Under the pieces are notes generated by a model. The model was not told where the DNA came from, ran no database searches, and worked only from the letters and a program-made list of their open reading frames with translations. The translations under genes and the position numbers were made by a program. From Pseudomonas baltica (GTDB taxonomy: Bacteria > Pseudomonadota > Gammaproteobacteria > Pseudomonadales > Pseudomonadaceae), in assembly GCF_031880315.1 (NCBI RefSeq), contig NZ_CP134771.1:5891001-5955000 (forward strand): a DNA stretch of 64,000 bases, given 5' to 3'. Within the stretch, counting starts at the first letter, position 1; every line of letters begins with the position of its first letter. Positions 47,395-56,909 of this stretch are shown one piece after another.

Positions 47395-48951
47395 TCAAGT
47401 GATCGCCCCGATCTGCCACGGCACGAATTCGTTCTGACCGTAGCCGTGCTGTTCGCTTTTGCTTTTGTCACCCGAGGCGATGCGCAGCATCATGCGAAAG
47501 ATATATTCGCCGCGTTCCTCGATCGTCATGGTGCCATCGGCGATCCCGCCGCAGTTGACGTCCATGTCTTCTTCCTGGGTTTCCCACAGGCGGTTGTTGG
47601 TGGCGAGCTTGATGGAGGGCGAGGGCGCACACCCATACGCCGAACCTCGACCGGTGGTGAAGGCAATCAGGTTGGCCCCGCCGGCGACCTGACCGGTCGC
47701 GGAGATCGGGTCATAGCCTGGAGTGTCCATGAACACCAAGCCATGGGCCTTGACGGTCTGCGCGTACTCGTAGACATCCACCAGGTCGGTGGAGCCCGCT
47801 TTGGCCACGGCGCCGAGGGATTTTTCCAGAATCGTGGTCAAGCCACCGGCCTTGTTGCCCGCTGATGGATTGTTGTTCAGTTCGGCATCCATACGCTTGC
47901 AGTACGCTTCCCACCAATGGATACGCGCGATCAACTTTTCCCCGACTTGCTGGCTCACGGCGCGGCGCGTCAGCAAGTGTTCTGCGCCATAGACCTCTGG
48001 CGTTTCCGAAAGAATCGCGGTGCCGCCGGCGGCCACCAGACGATCGACCGCATTGCCCAGCGCCGGGTTGGCGGTGATGCCCGAGTAGCCGTCCGAACCG
48101 CCGCATTGCAGGCCGATGATCAGGTGCCTGGCACTGACCGGTTCACGCTTGACCTGGTTGGCTTCGGCCAGCAGCGACTTCACTTGAGCAATGCCACTGG
48201 CGATGGTTTTTGAGGTGCCGCCCGTGCCCTGAATGGTAAAGGTGCGCAATGAATCGCTGCTTTTCAGGCCCTGAGCGGCCAGCAATTCGGAGATCTGGTT
48301 GGTCTCGCAGCCCAGCCCGATCATCAGCACCGAAGCAAAGTTGGGGTGGATGGCATAACCGCCCAGCGTCCTGCGCAGCATGGCCAATGCCTCGCCCCCA
48401 GGATCCACAGCGCAGCCGACGCCATGGGTGAGTGCCACGACGCCATCGACGTTGGGGTATTCGATCAGCGCTTCAGGGTGAATGTCGCGGCGGAAGTAGT
48501 CGGCAATGGCGCGCGCCACTGTGGCCGAACAATTGACGGAGGTCAGAATGCCGATGTAGTTGCGAGTCGCCACGCGACCATCCGCGCGCACGATGCCCAT
48601 GAACGTTTCCGCGGTGGGCGCAGGGCGGCCCTTGGCATCGACACCGAAGGCATAATCCCGAGAAAAATCGCCCATCGCCACGTTGTGCACATGCACGTGT
48701 TGCCCCGCCTCGATGGGCTGGCTCGCGAAGCCGATGATCTGGCCGTAGCGGCGCACCGGTTGCCCCGCATCGATATGACGCGCAGCGACCTTGTGGCCCG
48801 AGGGCACCGGTTCCTGCACCTGAATGCCTTCGGCTTTGAGCTCCAGCCCGGTGGTGAGCGGTTGTCGCGCGATCAATACATCGTCCAGCACGTTGAGTCT
48901 GATCACGGCATTGGCGGTGGTTTCACTGCCTGTTGTAGTTATAAGTTGCAT
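47395..48951 (-). CDS. UxaA-family sugar-acid dehydratase (altronate dehydratase-like)
   Basis: The 518-aa cytoplasmic protein has an N-terminal SAF-like part (LKAEGIQVQEPVPSGHKVAARHIDAGQPVRRYGQIIGFA; HVHVHN) and a large UxaA domain with RNYIGILTSVNCSATVA, GLQCGGSDGYSGITANPA, NPSPGNK-like NPSAGNKAGG and TTGRGSAYG. Family members dehydrate altronate or galactarate and need Fe2+. The HVHVHN motif favours an altronate-type enzyme, but galactarate cannot be excluded. The start at 48951 has GAGGGAAC. The MFS transporter gene lies 49 bases upstream in the same direction, so this is a sugar-acid uptake and catabolism unit, with a divergent LysR gene. Confidence 0.85.
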   Translation of the reverse strand: MQLITTTGSETTANAVIRLNVLDDVLIARQPLTTGLELKAEGIQVQEPVPSGHKVAARHIDAGQPVRRYGQIIGFASQPIEAGQHVHVHNVAMGDFSRDYAFGVDAKGRPAPTAETFMGIVRADGRVATRNYIGILTSVNCSATVARAIADYFRRDIHPEALIEYPNVDGVVALTHGVGCAVDPGGEALAMLRRTLGGYAIHPNFASVLMIGLGCETNQISELLAAQGLKSSDSLRTFTIQGTGGTSKTIASGIAQVKSLLAEANQVKREPVSARHLIIGLQCGGSDGYSGITANPALGNAVDRLVAAGGTAILSETPEVYGAEHLLTRRAVSQQVGEKLIARIHWWEAYCKRMDAELNNNPSAGNKAGGLTTILEKSLGAVAKAGSTDLVDVYEYAQTVKAHGLVFMDTPGYDPISATGQVAGGANLIAFTTGRGSAYGCAPSPSIKLATNNRLWETQEEDMDVNCGGIADGTMTIEERGEYIFRMMLRIASGDKSKSEQHGYGQNEFVPWQIGAIT

Positions 48952-49000
48952 GACGGTTCCCTCGGTTTTCAGGTGCAGCAATGGAGTCGGGCCGGACGCG

Positions 49001-50320
49001 TCAGGCCAATCCACGCTCGCGATAATCAATCAGGCTGGAGAACAGCATCAGTCCTGAAGCCATGACGACGAAGAAGATCAACGCCAGGAAGTATGAACCG
49101 GTGTATTGAACGATCAGGCCGATCAAGATAGGTACGATTACCCCGACCATGTTGCCGCACAAGTTCATGCTTCCGCCCAACACTCCGGCTTTGGACTGGC
49201 CGCCCAGGATGGCTGGCAAGCACCAGTACATGCCGCACCAGCGAATGAAAAACAGCGCGACACACAGCAGTGTGATGACCACGACTGCATTCGCGCTGTA
49301 AGCCACAGCGAGAATACAGAGCGCGGCGACTGCGGCGGAGCCTGCGAACATGCTGCGCATGACGGTGTTGGGTCGACCGCCGGCCGCCTTCCATTTGTCG
49401 GACAGCCAGCCACCGCACAGCTCACCGATGAACCCGCACATGAAGATCAGAAAGGTAGCGCCGCCCATGGCCTTGATGTCCAGGTCATGGACTTTGTGCA
49501 AGTAGCTCGGCATCCAGGTCAGCAGGCCGTAGAACACGCTGTTGTAGCACGCGTAGCCGGCGAACATTGCCAGTACCGAGCGGCTCTTGAGCAGTTCTTT
49601 CAGGATCGCCTTGCGCCCGCCCGAGGCGCGTTTGGCCGCGTCATTGGCGTCAGTGATATAAGCCAGCTCGGCCGCATTCACTTTAGGATGTTCACTGGGG
49701 TGGTTTCTGATGTACCACCAGGCCCACACCCCCACGACCATGGTGCCAACGCCCGCGATCACGAAAGCGATCCGCCAGGAGCCCAGCCAGGTGATCAACC
49801 CGGCAATGAGGATGGCCCCCAGTGCCGTACCCAGCGGCGCGCCGCCGTCGACGAGCGTTGCACCGCGGCCGCGTTCGTTGGGCGTCAGCCAGGCGCCGTT
49901 GAGCTTGGCTCCAGCGGGCATGATCGGCGACTCGGCAACACCCAGGCCGATCCGTGTAATGAGCAACGTGATCCAGTTGTGCGCGCCGCCGGCCAAGGTC
50001 TGAAAGAGACCCCAGCCAATGGTGGCAATGCCAATGATGTTGCGGGTCTGGAAACGGTCCAGCAGCATGCCGCCCGGGATCTGCATCAGTGCGTACGACC
50101 AGAAGAACGCACTCAGCATCAATCCTTCCAACGCCGGCGTCATGTCGAAATCAGCAGAAATCAGTGGCAGTGCAACCGACAGCGAGGCCCGATCGATGTA
50201 ATTGATGGCCGAGAGCAGCAGCAGGAGCAAGAAAATCCTCCAGCGCACGGTGGTTGGACGAGCACTTGTCGCGGTCGTCGATGCACTAGCGCTGACGACC
50301 TGAACGTTGCCAATGGTCAT
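49001..50320 (-). CDS. MFS transporter, ACS family (hexuronate/sugar-acid type)
   Basis: The protein (439 aa from ATG at 50320; an ATG at 50326 is also possible) has about twelve membrane helices. LSAINYIDRASLSVALPLIS and GGMLLDRFQTRN are the ACS family hallmarks seen in glucarate/galactarate/hexuronate permeases. The later start is preferred because GAGTGAG then lies seven bases upstream. It is co-directional with the UxaA-type dehydratase and divergent from a LysR gene, which fits uptake of the dehydratase's substrate. Confidence 0.88.
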   Translation of the reverse strand: MTIGNVQVVSASASTTATSARPTTVRWRIFLLLLLLSAINYIDRASLSVALPLISADFDMTPALEGLMLSAFFWSYALMQIPGGMLLDRFQTRNIIGIATIGWGLFQTLAGGAHNWITLLITRIGLGVAESPIMPAGAKLNGAWLTPNERGRGATLVDGGAPLGTALGAILIAGLITWLGSWRIAFVIAGVGTMVVGVWAWWYIRNHPSEHPKVNAAELAYITDANDAAKRASGGRKAILKELLKSRSVLAMFAGYACYNSVFYGLLTWMPSYLHKVHDLDIKAMGGATFLIFMCGFIGELCGGWLSDKWKAAGGRPNTVMRSMFAGSAAVAALCILAVAYSANAVVVITLLCVALFFIRWCGMYWCLPAILGGQSKAGVLGGSMNLCGNMVGVIVPILIGLIVQYTGSYFLALIFFVVMASGLMLFSSLIDYRERGLA

Positions 50321-50496
50321 TTTCATCTCACTCTTATGATTATTATGAAACGCGTGCCTGCGTGAAGGCCTGCCAGCGGTGTGGATCAGACGCTGGGGGG
50401 ATTCGACTTATCGTTATCGTCAAGGCCACTTTAAATTTCCAGGCTGTTGCTGCCTAATGAGAGCTACGACCCGAGCGATAACTTTCAGGTATACCC

Positions 50497-51444
50497 ATGC
50501 TGCCGTCCTTCTCGTCCATCGTTTCTCGCCTGAGGCTCAAACAACTGCGTCTCTTGATTGCCCTCGAAGAGCATGGCTCGGTGCGCAAGGCTGCCGAGCT
50601 CATGGCGTTGTCGCAACCAGGCGCCACCAAAGCGTTGCAGGAGATCGAAACGACCTTTGGTTCCAGCCTCTTCGAGCGCACCAGCAAAGGCCTGGAAGCC
50701 AACGACCTGGGCCGCTGCGTGATTCGTTATGCGCGTTTGATTCATACCGACCTTGAGCACCTTCGCGAGGAAATGGTCGGCATCCTCCAAGGCCACGGTG
50801 GCCGCCTGGCCGTCGGCACCATCATGGGCGCCGTGCCGACGCTGGTGGACAGCCTGGCGCGCCTTCGCGCCAAACAGCCGGAGCTGTCGATTGCCATCGT
50901 CGAGGACACCAGTTCGCGGTTACTGAGTCTGTTGGACCAGGGACGGTTGGATGTCGCCATCTGTCGCACCAGCATCAGCCCGCGCCCGACGGCATATCAA
51001 ACCCGCTTTCGCGCACAGGAACCGCTGGTGGTCGTGGCCAATCCGAGCCATCGGCAAGCCAGCGCACCGGCATTGCAGCTGGCGGACCTGATGGACAGCC
51101 GCTGGGTGGTATTCCCGGTCAATATGCCCATGCGCTTGACGCTGGAACGTGAGTTTCGCCAATCGGGCTTGAGTTTTCCGCTCTATGCCATCGAAACCTC
51201 TTCGACCTTCACCACGTTGTCGCTGTTGCTCAACGATCAGAATCTGGTGGCCGTCCTGCCGATCGATGTCGCGCAGATGGCGCTGGATCATGGCATGTTG
51301 GTCAAGCTGGCCCTGACCATTCAGTCCACTAGTGAACCCTTTGAAATCGTCACTCGGGCCAACGTGGAGTACACGGCGTCGATGGTCTTGTTGATCGAAG
51401 AGCTCACCGGCAGGCGTTCTGACTCCGCCGCTTATGCTCCCTAG
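50497..51444 (+). CDS. LysR family transcriptional regulator of the sugar-acid unit
   Basis: The 315-aa protein has a LysR helix-turn-helix (EEHGSVRKAAELMALSQPGATKALQEIETTFGSSLFERTSKG) and the effector domain (GRLAVGTIMGAVPTLVDSL). It is of the GbpR/galactose-binding-protein-regulator type LysR subgroup, by the RLRLKQLRLLIAL start. It is divergent from the MFS-UxaA unit with a 170-base gap, the normal layout for LysR control. Confidence 0.9.
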   Translation: MLPSFSSIVSRLRLKQLRLLIALEEHGSVRKAAELMALSQPGATKALQEIETTFGSSLFERTSKGLEANDLGRCVIRYARLIHTDLEHLREEMVGILQGHGGRLAVGTIMGAVPTLVDSLARLRAKQPELSIAIVEDTSSRLLSLLDQGRLDVAICRTSISPRPTAYQTRFRAQEPLVVVANPSHRQASAPALQLADLMDSRWVVFPVNMPMRLTLEREFRQSGLSFPLYAIETSSTFTTLSLLLNDQNLVAVLPIDVAQMALDHGMLVKLALTIQSTSEPFEIVTRANVEYTASMVLLIEELTGRRSDSAAYAP

Positions 51445-51681
51445 CGCGGGGCGCTGAATGGGCACTTGGGGCGGAACACGATCCCCCGGTTTGACGGCGC
51501 TGCGGACCACGGCAAGAGATGAGCACGGCACTGCAAACAGTTGTTTTATGAGGCAATGTTGTCCACGAAATACTTGAGTATGTCTGTGGATAACTGTCTG
51601 TAAGCCATAGGGATCAAGCGTTCGGCGGGTTTGGTCGAAAATCGATCAATCTGCGCTTTTGCCGAGGTATTTAGCGCTACG

Positions 51682-52608
51682 TCAGCGCGCCGATGCCTCA
51701 CCGCGCACCACCAGCCACACGCCTACCGCCGACACCGCCGTGCCCACCAGCATCAGCCACGACAGCGGCTCGTCGAACACCGCCCAGGCCCACAGCAGGG
51801 TGACCGCCGGGCTGAGGTACAGCACGCTGGCGACTCGTGTCGGTGAGGAGCGTTTGACGCACAGCCAGTAGAGCCCATAGCCGCCGAGGGTGGCGAGGGT
51901 CGCGGTCCACAGTACGCTCAGGGCAAACCCTGTGGTCGGCAGTGGCAGCAGGCTGCCCTGGCTGGCCACCACTGCCCCGAAAGCGACCGCGGATACCGCG
52001 CACTGCAACCACAGATTGCCCAGCAACCCCAGCGATTCGTGAGCCTGCAAGCGCTTCTGCCACAGCGTCGCCACGGCCAGTGACGCCATGCCCAGCAAGG
52101 GTAGGCCGTAGGCCCACAGCGGCGCGTTGCCCAGCGCCAGGGCGTCGTGAGCGACCACCACCACGCCCACTAGCCCAATGCCCAGGCCTGCCCACACGCT
52201 CCAGTGCAGTCGCTGGCCCAATACGCCCGCAGCCAGCAGCGCCATGCCCACCGGCAGCAGGTCGGCCAGCAGCGCCGCAAGCCCGGCCGGCACGCCCAAG
52301 GCAACGCCCTGGACTACGCCCAGCAAATAACCACTCATGGCCAGCAAGCCGATGCCGGCGTTTTTCAACAACACCACTAGCGGCGTGCTTTTCAGCGTGC
52401 CAATGACGAAGGGCAGCAGCGCCAAGGTGACCAGCACGCAGCGCCAGAACACCACCAGCAGCGCGGGGGCGTAGTCGATGGAAAAGCGCGCGCCGATAAA
52501 ACCGGAACTCCAGCTCACCACCAGGCCGAGCTCCAGCAGCGGCAAGGGCAGGCGATAGAGGAGCTTCACCGGGGGACGCGGGCAGGGCAGTGCTGAGGTC
52601 GAGTTCAT
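51682..52608 (-). CDS. EamA-family (DMT) transporter
   Basis: The 308-aa inner-membrane protein has about ten hydrophobic helices in two EamA repeats (LELGLVVSWSSGFIGARFSIDYAPALLVVFWRC; LWTATLATLGGYGLYWLCVKRSSPTRVASVLYLSPAVT). DMT exporters carry metabolites such as amino acids. The start is ATG at 52608; a GTG at 52614 is also in frame. It is divergent from a LysR gene with a 74-base gap. Confidence 0.9.
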   Translation of the reverse strand: MNSTSALPCPRPPVKLLYRLPLPLLELGLVVSWSSGFIGARFSIDYAPALLVVFWRCVLVTLALLPFVIGTLKSTPLVVLLKNAGIGLLAMSGYLLGVVQGVALGVPAGLAALLADLLPVGMALLAAGVLGQRLHWSVWAGLGIGLVGVVVVAHDALALGNAPLWAYGLPLLGMASLAVATLWQKRLQAHESLGLLGNLWLQCAVSAVAFGAVVASQGSLLPLPTTGFALSVLWTATLATLGGYGLYWLCVKRSSPTRVASVLYLSPAVTLLWAWAVFDEPLSWLMLVGTAVSAVGVWLVVRGEASAR

Positions 52609-52682
52609 AGCCACAGGCTACCCAAGGGGTGTAGTCTGATAAATCAAAATTACTTGCACCAGTTGTTCACGTTAGGTGAAGC

Positions 52683-53537
52683 ATGAACGCCATCCTCGAT
52701 ATCGAGCTGTTGCGCACCTTTCACGCCGTGGTGCGCCTGGGCAAATTCAGCGCCGCTGCCCAGCAGTTGCACAAGAGCCCTGCGGCCGTCAGCGTCCACG
52801 TCCAGCGACTTGAGGCGGTGGCCGGCGGGCGCCTGCTCGATCGCGACAACCAGTCGGTGGCGCTGACGCCGCTGGGCAAGCGCCTGCTGGCCGCCACAGC
52901 AGAACTCTTGCACACCCATGACCGCGTGCTGGCGCAGTTGCAGGGCACGCGCCTGGCCGGGCGCATCACCCTCGGGGTGCCCGATGAATACGCCGCCCAC
53001 GTCATCCGCGACATCCTGCCGATCTTCACTGCGGCCTGGCCCAACGTCGTGCTGGAGGTCAAGACGGCGCCCAGCTACACCCTCAACCAGTGGGTCCAGC
53101 GCGGCAAATTGCAGTTGGCACTGATGTCGCAACCCCGCGGCCAAGGTAGCCCGGTGGCGCATGTGCTGGCGGTGACGACGCCGGTATGGGTGACGGCGGC
53201 CTCGGCCAGTAGCGCCTGGCCCGATCCGCTGCCGGTAGCGCTGTACGCGGCTGACTGCCCATATCGACAGGCCATGCTCGAATCCCTGAAGCGCGCCGGT
53301 CGACGCTGGCGAGTGGTGCTCGACAGCCCGTCGACCCAGGCGGTTCGCGCTTGTGTCGAGGCCGGCCTGGCCGTCGCCTTGATGGACCGCGAGGCGGTGA
53401 CGGCGGCCATGACGGTGCTCGAAGGTATGCCTGACATCGGCGAGCACGAGGTGGTGCTGGTGCGCTCGGCCTCGGCCAAGGACGATGAGGCAATCGAGCT
53501 GCTGGCGCAGAGTCTCCACCAGCACTTTCGGCTGTAG
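52683..53537 (+). CDS. LysR family transcriptional regulator
   Basis: The 284-aa protein has a LysR helix-turn-helix (LGKFSAAAQQLHKSPAAVSVHVQRLEAVAG) and an effector domain. AGGTGAAGC precedes the start. It probably controls the divergent EamA exporter gene. A terminator-like hairpin for the convergent mgtA follows after its stop. Confidence 0.9.
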   Translation: MNAILDIELLRTFHAVVRLGKFSAAAQQLHKSPAAVSVHVQRLEAVAGGRLLDRDNQSVALTPLGKRLLAATAELLHTHDRVLAQLQGTRLAGRITLGVPDEYAAHVIRDILPIFTAAWPNVVLEVKTAPSYTLNQWVQRGKLQLALMSQPRGQGSPVAHVLAVTTPVWVTAASASSAWPDPLPVALYAADCPYRQAMLESLKRAGRRWRVVLDSPSTQAVRACVEAGLAVALMDREAVTAAMTVLEGMPDIGEHEVVLVRSASAKDDEAIELLAQSLHQHFRL

Positions 53538-53540
53538 GCA

Positions 53541-53573
53541 TAAAAACAGGGTACGGACTTATGATCCGTACCC
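53541..53573 (-). terminator. Rho-independent terminator of mgtA
   Basis: GGGTACGGA (53549-53557) and TCCGTACCC (53565-53573) form a perfect 9-bp stem with a 7-base loop. Read on the minus strand it is followed by TGTTTTTATG. It directly follows the mgtA stop, so it ends that transcript. Confidence 0.8.
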
Positions 53574-53588
53574 GCTTCGAACGCAGCC

Positions 53589-56351
53589 TTATTGCCAGCC
53601 GTACCGACGGCTGTAGATGCCTTTCATCGCCTGGGTCAGTGCCACGTAGCCGATCAGGATGAACGGCAGCAAGGCGAAGTACAGCGGTGGCAACGCCTGC
53701 AGCTTGAAGTACTCGGCCAGCGGGCCCATCGGCAGGAAGATCCCGACCGCCATGATGACCCCGGTCATGATCATCAGCGGCATCGACGCGCGGCTTTGAA
53801 TGAACGGCACCTTGGCGGTGCGAATCATGTGCACCACCAGGGTCTGGGTCAGCAGGCCGACGATGAACCAGCCCGACTGGAACAGGGTTTGATGCTCGGG
53901 AGTCTTTGCCCCGAACACGTACCACATCATGAGGAAGGTGGTGATGTCGAACACCGAGCTGATCGGCCCGAAAAACACCATGAAACGGCCAATCTCGCCG
54001 GGCTGCCAGCGCTGGGGTTTCTGCAGTTGCTCTTCATCGACGTTGTCGAACGGAATGGCGATCTGCGAGATATCGTAAAGCAGGTTCTGCACCAGCAGGT
54101 GCATGGGCAGCATCGGCAGGAACGGGATGAATGCCGAGGCGACCAGCACCGAGAACACGTTGCCGAAGTTCGAGCTGGCGGTCATCTTGATGTACTTGAG
54201 CATGTTGGCGAAGGTGCGGCGCCCTTCGAGGATGCCCTCTTCAAGGACCATCAGGCTTTTTTCCAGAAGGATGATGTCGGCGGCTTCCTTGGCGATGTCC
54301 ACGGCGGTGTCCACCGAGATGCCGATATCTGCCGCACGCAAGGCCGGGGCGTCGTTGATGCCGTCACCCATGAAGCCGACCACATGGCCGTTGCTCTTGA
54401 GCATTCGCACGATCCGCTCCTTGTGGGCGGGGGTCAGCTTGGCGAAGACGTTGGTGGTCTCCACGGCCTGGGCCAGCTGGGCGTCGGTCATGCCCTCGAT
54501 ATCGCCGCCCTTGAGCAGCCCTTGCTGGGCAAGTCCCACTTCGCGGCAGATCTTGGCGGTGACCAGTTCGTTGTCGCCGGTGAGGATCTTCACCGCCACG
54601 CCGTGTTCGGCCAGCGCCTTGATGGCCGGTGCGGTGCTTTCCTTGGGCGGATCGAGGAACGCTACATAACCGATCAGGGTGAGCTCCTGTTCATCGGCCA
54701 GGCCGTAGACGCTTTGCGCCTGAGAGGTATGACGCGCCGCCACGGCGACCACGCGCAGGCCCTCTTCGTTGATCGAAGCGGTGACCTGGCGAATCCGGCT
54801 CAAGAGTGCTTCGGTCAACGGCTCGTCGATCTCGCCATGGCGTACGCGCGTGCAGACTTGCAGCACTTCTTCGACCGCGCCTTTGCAAATCAGCAGATGC
54901 TGGTGATGTTCATGTTCGGCGACCACCACCGACATGCGCCGGCGCACGAAGTCGAAAGGCACTTCATCGACCTTGGTGAAGGCGGTACTGACCTGCAGTT
55001 CGCTGTGCACTTCGGCGTGCTCGAGCACGGCGACATCGAGCAGGTTCTTCAGGCCGGTCTGGTAGTAGCTGTTGAGATAGGCCATTTCCAGCACCGCGTC
55101 GGACTCTTCACCCCAGACATCGACGTGGCGGGCGAGGAAGATCTTGTCCTGCGTCAGGGTGCCGGTCTTGTCGGTGCACAGTACATCCATGGCGCCGAAG
55201 TTCTGGATCGCGTCCAGACGTTTGACGATGACTTTCTGGCGTGACAGCACCACCGCGCCCTTGGCCAGCGTCGAGGTGACGATCATCGGCAGCATTTCCG
55301 GGGTCAGGCCGACGGCGATGGACAGCGCGAACAGCAGTGCTTCGGTCCAGTCACCCTTGGTGAAGCCGTTGATGAACATCACCAAGGGCGCCATCACGAA
55401 CATGAAGCGGATCAACAGCCAGCTGACTTTGTTGACGCCGGCCTGGAACGTCGTCGGTGCGCGGTCCACCGCACTGACCCGCTGCGCCAGGGCGCCGAAA
55501 TAGGTGTGCTGACCGGTCGCCAGGACCAGCGCGATGGCCGAGCCTGACACCACATTGGTGCCCATGAACAGGATGTTGTCCAGTTCCAGCGGGTTGATCG
55601 AGGCAGCGCCGGGCTGCACCACGAACTTCTCTACCGGCATCGATTCACCGGTCATGGCCGCCTGGCTGACGAACAGGTCCTTGGCGGTCAGCACGCGGCA
55701 ATCGGCCGGGATCATGTCGCCGGCCGACAGCACCAGCATGTCGCCGGGCACCAACTGGCTGATCGGCAGCTCGATGCGCCCTGGTTTGCCCATGGCTTTG
55801 GGCGCAGGCGCCTGCGCGGCGTCCGGTTCGGCGGACGGCGAGGACCGGCGCAAGACCGTGGCCGTGTTGCTGACCATGGCCTTGAGCGCGTCGGCGGCCT
55901 TGTTGGACTTGATCTCCTGCCAGAAGCGCAGGAAGGTCGACAGCAGCACCATGCTCGAAATGACCACGGTCGCCTTCATGTCTTCGGTGGCGAAGGACAC
56001 GATAGCAAGCAAGGTCAGGAGCATGTTGAACGGGTTTTTGTAGCAGTCCCAGAGGTGGCGATACCAGGTCAGCGGCTTGTCGTGCTGGACTTCGTTGGCA
56101 CCGTGGATGGCCCGCAGCGCAGTGGCCTGCGCCTCGGTCAGGCCGTCTTGATGGGCGTCCATGCGCGCGACCAGCTCGGCGGGAACGGCCTGCGCCGCTT
56201 CGGCCAGTGAGCTCGCCAGGGTCTTGGGTACTTCACGGCTCACGCCGGTGCCGCTCATGCTCTCCAGGATGGTGCCGCGGCGAAAATGCTGGGCCTGACG
56301 GCGAGAGCGCAGCAGGCTCTGGAAGAATTCTTTCAACAGTTCGTATTTCAT
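53589..56351 (-). CDS. mgtA: Magnesium-transporting P-type ATPase
   Basis: The 920-aa protein is a full-length P3B-type ATPase that imports Mg2+ across the inner membrane. Visible are the N-terminal cation-ATPase region, TGES (actuator), DKTGTLT with phospho-acceptor Asp394, GDNE and GDGINDAPALRAADIG, and the membrane helices of the C-terminal half. The start at 56351 has GGAG upstream. Its gene stands alone and ends in a strong terminator. About 525 bases lie between a sigma70-like promoter and the start codon; these hold several hairpins and a short ORF, see those entries. This suggests regulation by Mg2+ or related signals at the leader. Confidence 0.95.
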   Translation of the reverse strand: MKYELLKEFFQSLLRSRRQAQHFRRGTILESMSGTGVSREVPKTLASSLAEAAQAVPAELVARMDAHQDGLTEAQATALRAIHGANEVQHDKPLTWYRHLWDCYKNPFNMLLTLLAIVSFATEDMKATVVISSMVLLSTFLRFWQEIKSNKAADALKAMVSNTATVLRRSSPSAEPDAAQAPAPKAMGKPGRIELPISQLVPGDMLVLSAGDMIPADCRVLTAKDLFVSQAAMTGESMPVEKFVVQPGAASINPLELDNILFMGTNVVSGSAIALVLATGQHTYFGALAQRVSAVDRAPTTFQAGVNKVSWLLIRFMFVMAPLVMFINGFTKGDWTEALLFALSIAVGLTPEMLPMIVTSTLAKGAVVLSRQKVIVKRLDAIQNFGAMDVLCTDKTGTLTQDKIFLARHVDVWGEESDAVLEMAYLNSYYQTGLKNLLDVAVLEHAEVHSELQVSTAFTKVDEVPFDFVRRRMSVVVAEHEHHQHLLICKGAVEEVLQVCTRVRHGEIDEPLTEALLSRIRQVTASINEEGLRVVAVAARHTSQAQSVYGLADEQELTLIGYVAFLDPPKESTAPAIKALAEHGVAVKILTGDNELVTAKICREVGLAQQGLLKGGDIEGMTDAQLAQAVETTNVFAKLTPAHKERIVRMLKSNGHVVGFMGDGINDAPALRAADIGISVDTAVDIAKEAADIILLEKSLMVLEEGILEGRRTFANMLKYIKMTASSNFGNVFSVLVASAFIPFLPMLPMHLLVQNLLYDISQIAIPFDNVDEEQLQKPQRWQPGEIGRFMVFFGPISSVFDITTFLMMWYVFGAKTPEHQTLFQSGWFIVGLLTQTLVVHMIRTAKVPFIQSRASMPLMIMTGVIMAVGIFLPMGPLAEYFKLQALPPLYFALLPFILIGYVALTQAMKGIYSRRYGWQ

Positions 56352-56379
56352 GGTGATCAACTCCAGGTGGCGCCCACGC

Positions 56380-56396
56380 GACCACACGGGGTGGTC
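56380..56396 (-). promoter_or_regulatory. Hairpin just upstream of mgtA start
   Basis: gaccac - acggg - gtggtc forms a perfect 6-bp stem located 28 bases before the mgtA ATG and after the leader ORF stop. In the transcript it could affect ribosome access or act in attenuation. The functional role is inferred. Confidence 0.35.
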
Positions 56397-56445
56397 ACGC
56401 AGGCCGGCTCAAATACGGGTCTTCGGACATGGTTTCAAAGGGCCT

Positions 56446-56568
56446 TTATGGCTGACTGGAATGGGGTAATCGTTCGGGTACGGCCTCGCCACTCATCGAG
56501 CGGCCCTGCATCCAACGCAGGGGATGCAGGAGAAAGGCGAAACAGGCTTTTTGACGGTTTTGGCGCAT
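56446..56568 (-). CDS. Candidate 40-aa leader peptide of mgtA
   Basis: A 40-codon frame starts at ATG 56568, preceded by GGGGAAA at good distance, and stops 94 bases before the mgtA start. The peptide begins MRQNRQKACFAFLLHPLRW and ends with Pro/Ser/His-rich sequence (VPERLPHSSQP). In enterobacteria the proline-rich peptide MgtL controls mgtA by ribosome stalling; this peptide has no evident sequence similarity, but the position and Pro codons near the end fit a similar role. It may also be fortuitous. Confidence 0.35.
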   Translation of the reverse strand: MRQNRQKACFAFLLHPLRWMQGRSMSGEAVPERLPHSSQP

Positions 56569-56718
56569 GGTATTTCCCCGAACAACCAGAGGGCGGGCAA
56601 AGAGACCTTGGGCGGACACTTGAGGCGAGTCCATGACGACGCGACGCAAAACACGCGCGCCCATGAATGATCCGCCAGTCGCAAGACTGCGCAGTCAGAA
56701 GAGAAGGGGTGACTACAG

Positions 56719-56821
56719 GCGCATTGACAATGCGCTGAAGGTACCGCCTTTCACGCTCGGCGAAAGACGGCAGGAGACCTGCGGGCTAGATCGCTGAGCT
56801 GATTCCGGTTCCGCGAACCGG
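56719..56821 (-). promoter_or_regulatory. Cluster of perfect hairpins in mgtA leader
   Basis: Three perfect inverted repeats lie close together: gcgcattg-a-caatgcgc (56719-56735), gcagg-aga-cctgc (56770-56782) and ccggttc-cgc-gaaccgg (56805-56821). They lie between the predicted mgtA promoter and the short leader ORF. Such density is expected of a structured regulatory RNA and not of ordinary spacer. Whether it binds Mg2+, a protein or nothing is unknown. Confidence 0.45.
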
Positions 56822-56881
56822 CTGACGTCTGTCACTCGAACAAGTGCCCACTGAGGGTCTCCGTATTGAAAATCTGCGCGG

Positions 56882-56909
56882 AGTATACCCAGCGCAATCG
56901 CCCAGACAA
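56882..56909 (-). promoter_or_regulatory. Predicted sigma70-type promoter for mgtA
   Basis: On the minus strand TTGTCT (56909-56904), a 16-base spacer and TATACT (56887-56882) match a sigma70 promoter. Transcription would begin near 56875, giving a leader of about 525 bases. The surroundings upstream are AT-rich. Confidence 0.4.

Noticed and set aside
53592..55244. 550-codon plus-strand open frame
   Set aside because: Antisense to mgtA, which has all P-type ATPase motifs.
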